64,000 nucleotides of DNA, taken from NCBI RefSeq assembly GCF_000234665.1, contig NC_018336.1, positions 599,069-663,068 on the forward strand, given 5' to 3'. Positions within the stretch are counted from its first letter, which is position 1. Every line of letters begins with the position of its first letter. The translations under genes were made by a program, and so were the position numbers. Source of the stretch: Leishmania mexicana MHOM/GT/2001/U1103 (lineage: Eukaryota > Euglenozoa > Kinetoplastea > Trypanosomatida > Trypanosomatidae). A model generated the notes under the pieces. It worked only from the letters and a program-made list of their open reading frames with translations, was not told the origin of the DNA and searched no databases. Below, one piece after another: positions 60,042 to 64,000 of this stretch.

Positions 60042-60562
60042 GGATGAAAGGGGTGCACCTCAGTGCGCGGTATCCATGACCCTGTGCCCGCCCTGTGCGG
60101 GGGAGAAGCCAGGCAGAGCCCCTATCCCCTGCCAATGCCGCGCCGCATCTGGTGGTGGCAGGGTCAAGCGCCTGCGACGTGGGGGCGGGGTCCGAGCGAT
60201 GCATCGCTGCTGATGCCGGCGGCCAGGTCGTGGGTGGCGCTGCGTCGGAGCGGCCTGCGACTGTGCACCGGGTTGCGCCGTGCATGCTATATGGGCGGGG
60301 TGTCAGCGCGACTCGACTGCAGCCCGCCCGGCCCTCGCTGGCTCCTGGTGTGTGGCGCCTGGGCCGCCCCGAGGGGTGCGCCGGGTGGCGGCCGGCATGA
60401 TATGAGCGGCTGCGGGGCTGCCCGCGTAGAGGAGGCTGGTGGAGGTTGAGGCAGGGCCCGTGCTGAGATGGCTGCGTCGGCGCATGGCTGTGATGCGTGT
60501 GCCCAGCGCTGCTTCGCACCACGCGATGGGGCCTGTGACGGCCCGGGGCACGGTGGAAAAAA
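60042..60562 (+). mobile_element. Young SIDER2-like retroposon copy, terminal hairpin deleted
   Basis: Starts GGATGAAAGGGGTGCACCTC like the copy at 44450 and differs from it by about one base in the body. The 3' end goes straight from GACGGCCCGGGG to CACGGTGGAAAAAA, lacking the hairpin region present at 55573-55612; the tail after it matches that copy (CACGTTGGAAAAA). It lies 90 bases downstream of the POLD1 stop, in sense orientation. Confidence 0.85.
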
Positions 60563-61615
60563 GGTAAATGCTGTCATACATGTTCAGTAAGCGTGCTGTC
60601 CAGCTTGGCTGAGCATCTTTTTACGCATAGAGAGAGAGGAGAGCGTCATCCGCAATGGGGCTGGGGAGCGGGATGTACAACGTGTAGGTTGCGGGCGCGG
60701 CTTTTCGTATTGTGTTCCCCGTCGGGTACATGTTTGGGTTCGTTTGTCTCGAGGTTGGTGCCCGGTGTGTCTCGCTCTGTGCGCATATGTAAACAAGAAG
60801 CGCACTCGTGTGTCAGGGTTAGGGTGCGTGCGCATATGTGTGTTTAGTGGGTGCTTGGGTGTGTGTGGGCAGTCGAAGAAGGGCAAACGTTGTTTGAATA
60901 TGTCGATCTGCGGCGTTTGCCCTCATAGAGGAGACGGTGAAGGGAAAAATAAATGAAGCAGGCTGCAAGTGTAGGCACTCGTTCACAACGAAGCAAACGG
61001 GAAAAAACGAAAAGGGGCGGAGGCTGGGGCGGAACGATGCATATCCGCTGTGTACCGGAGGACATCTGTTTTCCCACTTTCACCACCTTAGCAGGTGATG
61101 ATGAGATTCTAGTACTGACCCTCATGAGGAGAGTGCACGGAGTTCAGTGATGCGACGGGCTTTGTATGCCCTTCTATTTTTTCTCTGCACCTTCCAACCT
61201 TCCTCGCTTGCCGTCGATGCCTCTCTTTCATATTTCTGCCCACTGTTTGGGGTGTTTGTGTGCGTGCGCGTGTGTGGGCCGGTTCCTCGGAACGCTGAGC
61301 GCAAGTGGTGTTTTGAAAGGTGAGGACACTCAGAAGGGAGATAGATCAAGGCGACCCCGCCCACATACATTAGTGAAGAAAGGGTTCCTTACCCAGTGCA
61401 CCCATCCACGCCCAAGCACGCACATGTGCGTACGCTGCCCTTTGCTAGAACCTATTCTTTTTTTGTTGTTGTGGTTCCGCATACAGTGAGACCCGCATTA
61501 AGCACATTAATCCCCCTCACCAACGTATTGTATACAACAGCCACAGCAGTCTTCCACTCGTGCTCTTTGCCGGCATCATTGTCCTTTCACGCACCCTCGA
61601 TTTCCCGGCGGCAAG
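60563..61615. other. Intergenic region
   Basis: No gene seen. G/T-rich first half, with a single GGGTTAGGG at about 60818, and pyrimidine tracts at about 61160-61240 and 61455-61480. AG at 61614-61615 immediately precedes the next ATG. Confidence 0.5.
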
Positions 61616-64000
61616 ATGGCGGCGGCGATTGTGCGCAGGATCCGCATACGGCAAGACCTGCGTACCACGTCGGCGTTTGAGCGAGACATGAATGACATGG
61701 TGGCACAGGACTTATACGAGCAAATTCTCCTCAGTAGCATTCGCAGCGGCAGCGACCCGAATGCAAAGGCAGTGGTCGAGGTGTACGAGGGCTACGTGGA
61801 GCCGAGCTACGACCCGGTGAAGGGCGCGAGCGTGGCTGCGAGCCATCGACAGGCCATTCAGGAGATCTACAAGGAGCGCGAAGTTATCATCCGCACCCTG
61901 CGCTCCTCAGAGGAGCACCGCGAGCTTTCTGCCTTCGACCGGCTTCTGCGAGAGACCGAGTTCTACACCGGCGTTCGGGAGTGGACGGGGGCATCGGCGC
62001 GCGGCCCGCGCAGTCGACTGTACCGTCACTCCAGGCACGACAACGAGGAGGATTCGACCGGGTTCGACATGATGCACCTGACGGAGACGCCGTCCTACAT
62101 CCGCGGAAAGCTGCGCCCGTATCAGATCGAGGGCGTGAACTGGTTGCTCAGCCTCTTCTCGCGCGGCGTGAATGGGATTTTGGCAGATGAGATGGGGCTG
62201 GGCAAAACCTTCCAGACCATCGCCACTATCGCGTACCTCAAGTTCACTTTAGGGATGCCGGGCCCGCACCTGGTCGTGTGCCCGAAGTCTGTGATGGGGA
62301 ACTGGTACCGCGAGTTCAAGCACTGGTGCCCTGGGCTCTTGGTGTACAAGTTCCACGCCTCTAGCGATATTCGGCCAAGCATCGTCAAGGCTCACTTGCA
62401 CCCTACCGATCGCATCAAGTACGACGTCATTGTGACGACCTTTGAGATGGTTCTGGATGAGCTCAACTTGTTTAAGCGCATTGCGTGGCAGTACTTGATC
62501 GTCGATGAGGCTCATAAGCTGAAGAACGAGGAGGGGCGTGCCCATACGGCGCTGGACTCCCTGCACACGTCGCACCGACTCATTATCACCGGCACGCCTC
62601 TGCAAAACAACCTCAAAGAGCTATGGGCGCTGCTGCACTTCCTGGCACCACGCTTGTTCAGCGACTCTGAATCCTTCGACACGTGGTTCGACACCGCGTC
62701 GGGCCAGCAGGACGCCAACGTCATGTCAAACCTGCACAAGATCCTCGCTCCCCTCATGATTCGTCGTCTCAAGGCTGATGTGAGCACTGGCATTCCGCCA
62801 AAGAAGGAGATTTACGTGTCGTGCCAGCTCTCCAAGAAACAAAGAGAGTGGTACATGAACGTCCTTGCGAAGGACGCCGAGGTGCTGAACAAGGCTGGCG
62901 GCAGTGTTGCCTCTCTGACGAATGCCATGATGAGTCTTCGAAAAGTGATCAATCACCCTTACCTTATGGACGGCGGCGAGGAGGGGCCTCCGTTCGTCAC
63001 GGATGAAAAGTTGGTGAGAACGAGTGGCAAGATGATCATTCTGGACAAGCTGCTGCACCGATTGAGGGCTGATGTGCAGGGCAAGCACAAGGTGCTCATC
63101 TTCTCTCAGTTCACCTCGATGCTTAACATTTTGGAGGACTACTGCAACATGCGCGGCTTCATGTACTGTCGCATCGATGGCAACACCAGCGGCTACGACA
63201 GAGATTCCCAGATGGCATCTTTCAACTCCCCCTCGAGCGACTATTTCATTTTTCTGCTATCCACCCGCGCTGGCGGTCTCGGCATCAACCTTCAGGCTGC
63301 GAATCACGTCATTCTGTACGACTCCGACTGGAACCCGCAGATGGACTTGCAGGCGCAAGATCGCGCGCATCGCATCGGCCAGAAACGTAGCGTCCGCGTC
63401 TACCGCTTCGTCACGGACGGTACGCTGGAAGAGAAGATGTACCGCCGAGCTCTAAAGAAGCTCTACCTGGATGCGGTGGTGGTGCAGCAGGGCCGACTGC
63501 AGTCGAAGGCGACGAATCAGGCCTCCAAGGAGGAGCTGCTGTCCATGATCAAGTTTGGCGCCGAGGAGATTTTTAAAACACGTCACGAGGACGTTACGGA
63601 GGCCGATATCGATCGTCTACTCGATGAGGGAGAGACGATCTCGAACCAGCTGACGAGCGAAGCCAAGCAGCAGGTGCAGATGTCCCTCGCCAGCTTTCAG
63701 CTCGGTGCGGAGGAGGCGAATATTTACGACTTTGAGGGCGTAAGCTACAAAACCGGCGCAGAGTCGCGGATTTTGCACGTCAGGCTGAGCTCGCCGGTGA
63801 GCCAAGGGGAGTTGCAGGCACAGTGCTCGCAGCATGGAGAGGTGATCAAGGCCGTTCTGCACCCCAACCTGAGGGAGGCGTTGGTGTACTTCCGCTCAAC
63901 CAGTGGGGCCATGGAGGCCAAGGCGAAGCTGCCCTACGAATCGGCCTTCGCTAGCCGAGACTCGCAGACAGTGGTGTCAAGTGACATGATTGCGGAGTGC
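61616..64000 (+). CDS. ISWI: ISWI-type SNF2 chromatin-remodelling ATPase (cut at window end)
   Basis: 795 residues visible from ATG 61616; the frame is open to the window edge, so the C-terminus is missing. It slides nucleosomes using ATP in the nucleus. SNF2 motifs: LRPYQIEGVNWLLSL near 162, Walker A in DEMGLGKT with Lys197, DEAH at 297-300, ITGTPLQNNLKELW near 323, VLIFSQFTSML near 494, STRAGGLGINLQAA near 548, and YDSDWNPQMDLQAQDRAHRI near 565-584. After the helicase, LLSMIKFGAEEIF near 640 is the ISWI-type region linking the ATPase to its C-terminal domains. Beyond it, about 720-775 (SRILHVRLSSPVSQGEL through EALVYF) looks like an RRM fold. In trypanosomes ISWI represses transcription, including of silent surface-coat loci. 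Confidence 0.96.
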   Translation, partial: MAAAIVRRIRIRQDLRTTSAFERDMNDMVAQDLYEQILLSSIRSGSDPNAKAVVEVYEGYVEPSYDPVKGASVAASHRQAIQEIYKEREVIIRTLRSSEEHRELSAFDRLLRETEFYTGVREWTGASARGPRSRLYRHSRHDNEEDSTGFDMMHLTETPSYIRGKLRPYQIEGVNWLLSLFSRGVNGILADEMGLGKTFQTIATIAYLKFTLGMPGPHLVVCPKSVMGNWYREFKHWCPGLLVYKFHASSDIRPSIVKAHLHPTDRIKYDVIVTTFEMVLDELNLFKRIAWQYLIVDEAHKLKNEEGRAHTALDSLHTSHRLIITGTPLQNNLKELWALLHFLAPRLFSDSESFDTWFDTASGQQDANVMSNLHKILAPLMIRRLKADVSTGIPPKKEIYVSCQLSKKQREWYMNVLAKDAEVLNKAGGSVASLTNAMMSLRKVINHPYLMDGGEEGPPFVTDEKLVRTSGKMIILDKLLHRLRADVQGKHKVLIFSQFTSMLNILEDYCNMRGFMYCRIDGNTSGYDRDSQMASFNSPSSDYFIFLLSTRAGGLGINLQAANHVILYDSDWNPQMDLQAQDRAHRIGQKRSVRVYRFVTDGTLEEKMYRRALKKLYLDAVVVQQGRLQSKATNQASKEELLSMIKFGAEEIFKTRHEDVTEADIDRLLDEGETISNQLTSEAKQQVQMSLASFQLGAEEANIYDFEGVSYKTGAESRILHVRLSSPVSQGELQAQCSQHGEVIKAVLHPNLREALVYFRSTSGAMEAKAKLPYESAFASRDSQTVVSSDMIAEC

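Noticed and set aside
38615..60562. Open frames of 60-120 codons, on both strands, repeated in all young SIDER2 copies
   Set aside because: They recur only because the copies are nearly identical and GC-rich. The frames lack family motifs, begin at different places and are absent from the older copy at 9963.
60815..60825. GGGTTAGGG telomere-like sequence
   Set aside because: Only one and a half units of the TTAGGG repeat; no array, so not an internal telomere tract.

Overview
This window looks like nuclear chromosome from a trypanosomatid of the Leishmania type. All recognisable genes lie on the + strand and have no introns. They are separated by long pyrimidine-rich spacers full of CA/GT and AT microsatellites, with polypyrimidine-tract/AG pairs (spliced-leader acceptor layout) just upstream of several start codons. 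The proteins are typical of the group: PPR-like, PRA1, PROPPIN, PIG-A, an ISWI ATPase and an axonemal dynein assembly factor. From memory, several of these genes (M20 dipeptidase, cyclophilin, POLD1) sit together on Leishmania chromosome 33; I could not check this. The species is not identified.

Layout. 1.0-36.0 kb holds 13 genes with roads of 0.5-2.7 kb between them: a C2/EF-hand/ubiquitin-like protein, a PPR-like protein, two diverged PRA1-family proteins in tandem, a GST-fold protein, a coiled-coil hypothetical protein, a TSUP (TauE/SafE) transporter, ribulose-5-phosphate 3-epimerase, a likely mitochondrial hypothetical protein, a PROPPIN-like beta-propeller, an SDR oxidoreductase, a TruD-like pseudouridine synthase and an M20 dipeptidase. 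An old SIDER2-type retroposon copy lies in the spacer between the PRA1 genes, and a probable frameshifted pseudogene lies at 14.9-15.3 kb.

At 36284-36383 there is a 100-N assembly gap, followed by about 5 kb without a convincing gene (36.4-41.5 kb). Its first 2.2 kb has a base composition unlike the rest and a strong A-versus-T skew that reverses near its middle. From 41.5 kb genes resume: DNAAF5/HEATR2, cyclophilin, a PDRG1-like prefoldin, a sliding-clamp-fold protein, an unknown protein, PIG-A, a ThiI-cysteine desulfurase fusion, a short PPR-like protein, the DNA polymerase delta catalytic subunit, and an ISWI-type ATPase cut by the window end.

The most unusual material is in the second half. 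Four SIDER2-like copies (38.6, 44.5, 55.1 and 60.0 kb), all in the same orientation, are almost identical over about 480 bp, whereas SIDER2 copies are normally described as old and diverged. Their 3' ends differ in an informative way: one carries a perfect 15-bp hairpin whose 10-nt loop is inverted relative to two other copies, and one lacks the hairpin. One copy sits directly beside what looks like the 3' remains of an ingi/DIRE-type retroposon. The other main item is the ThiI-desulfurase fusion, which keeps the catalytic residues of both halves but has an unusually short segment inside the desulfurase domain.

The genes do not form a single pathway, as expected for trypanosomatid polycistronic units. 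Two could meet functionally: DNAAF5 (axonemal dynein preassembly) and the PDRG1-like protein (R2TP/prefoldin-like co-chaperone) both belong to HSP90-linked assembly of large complexes.
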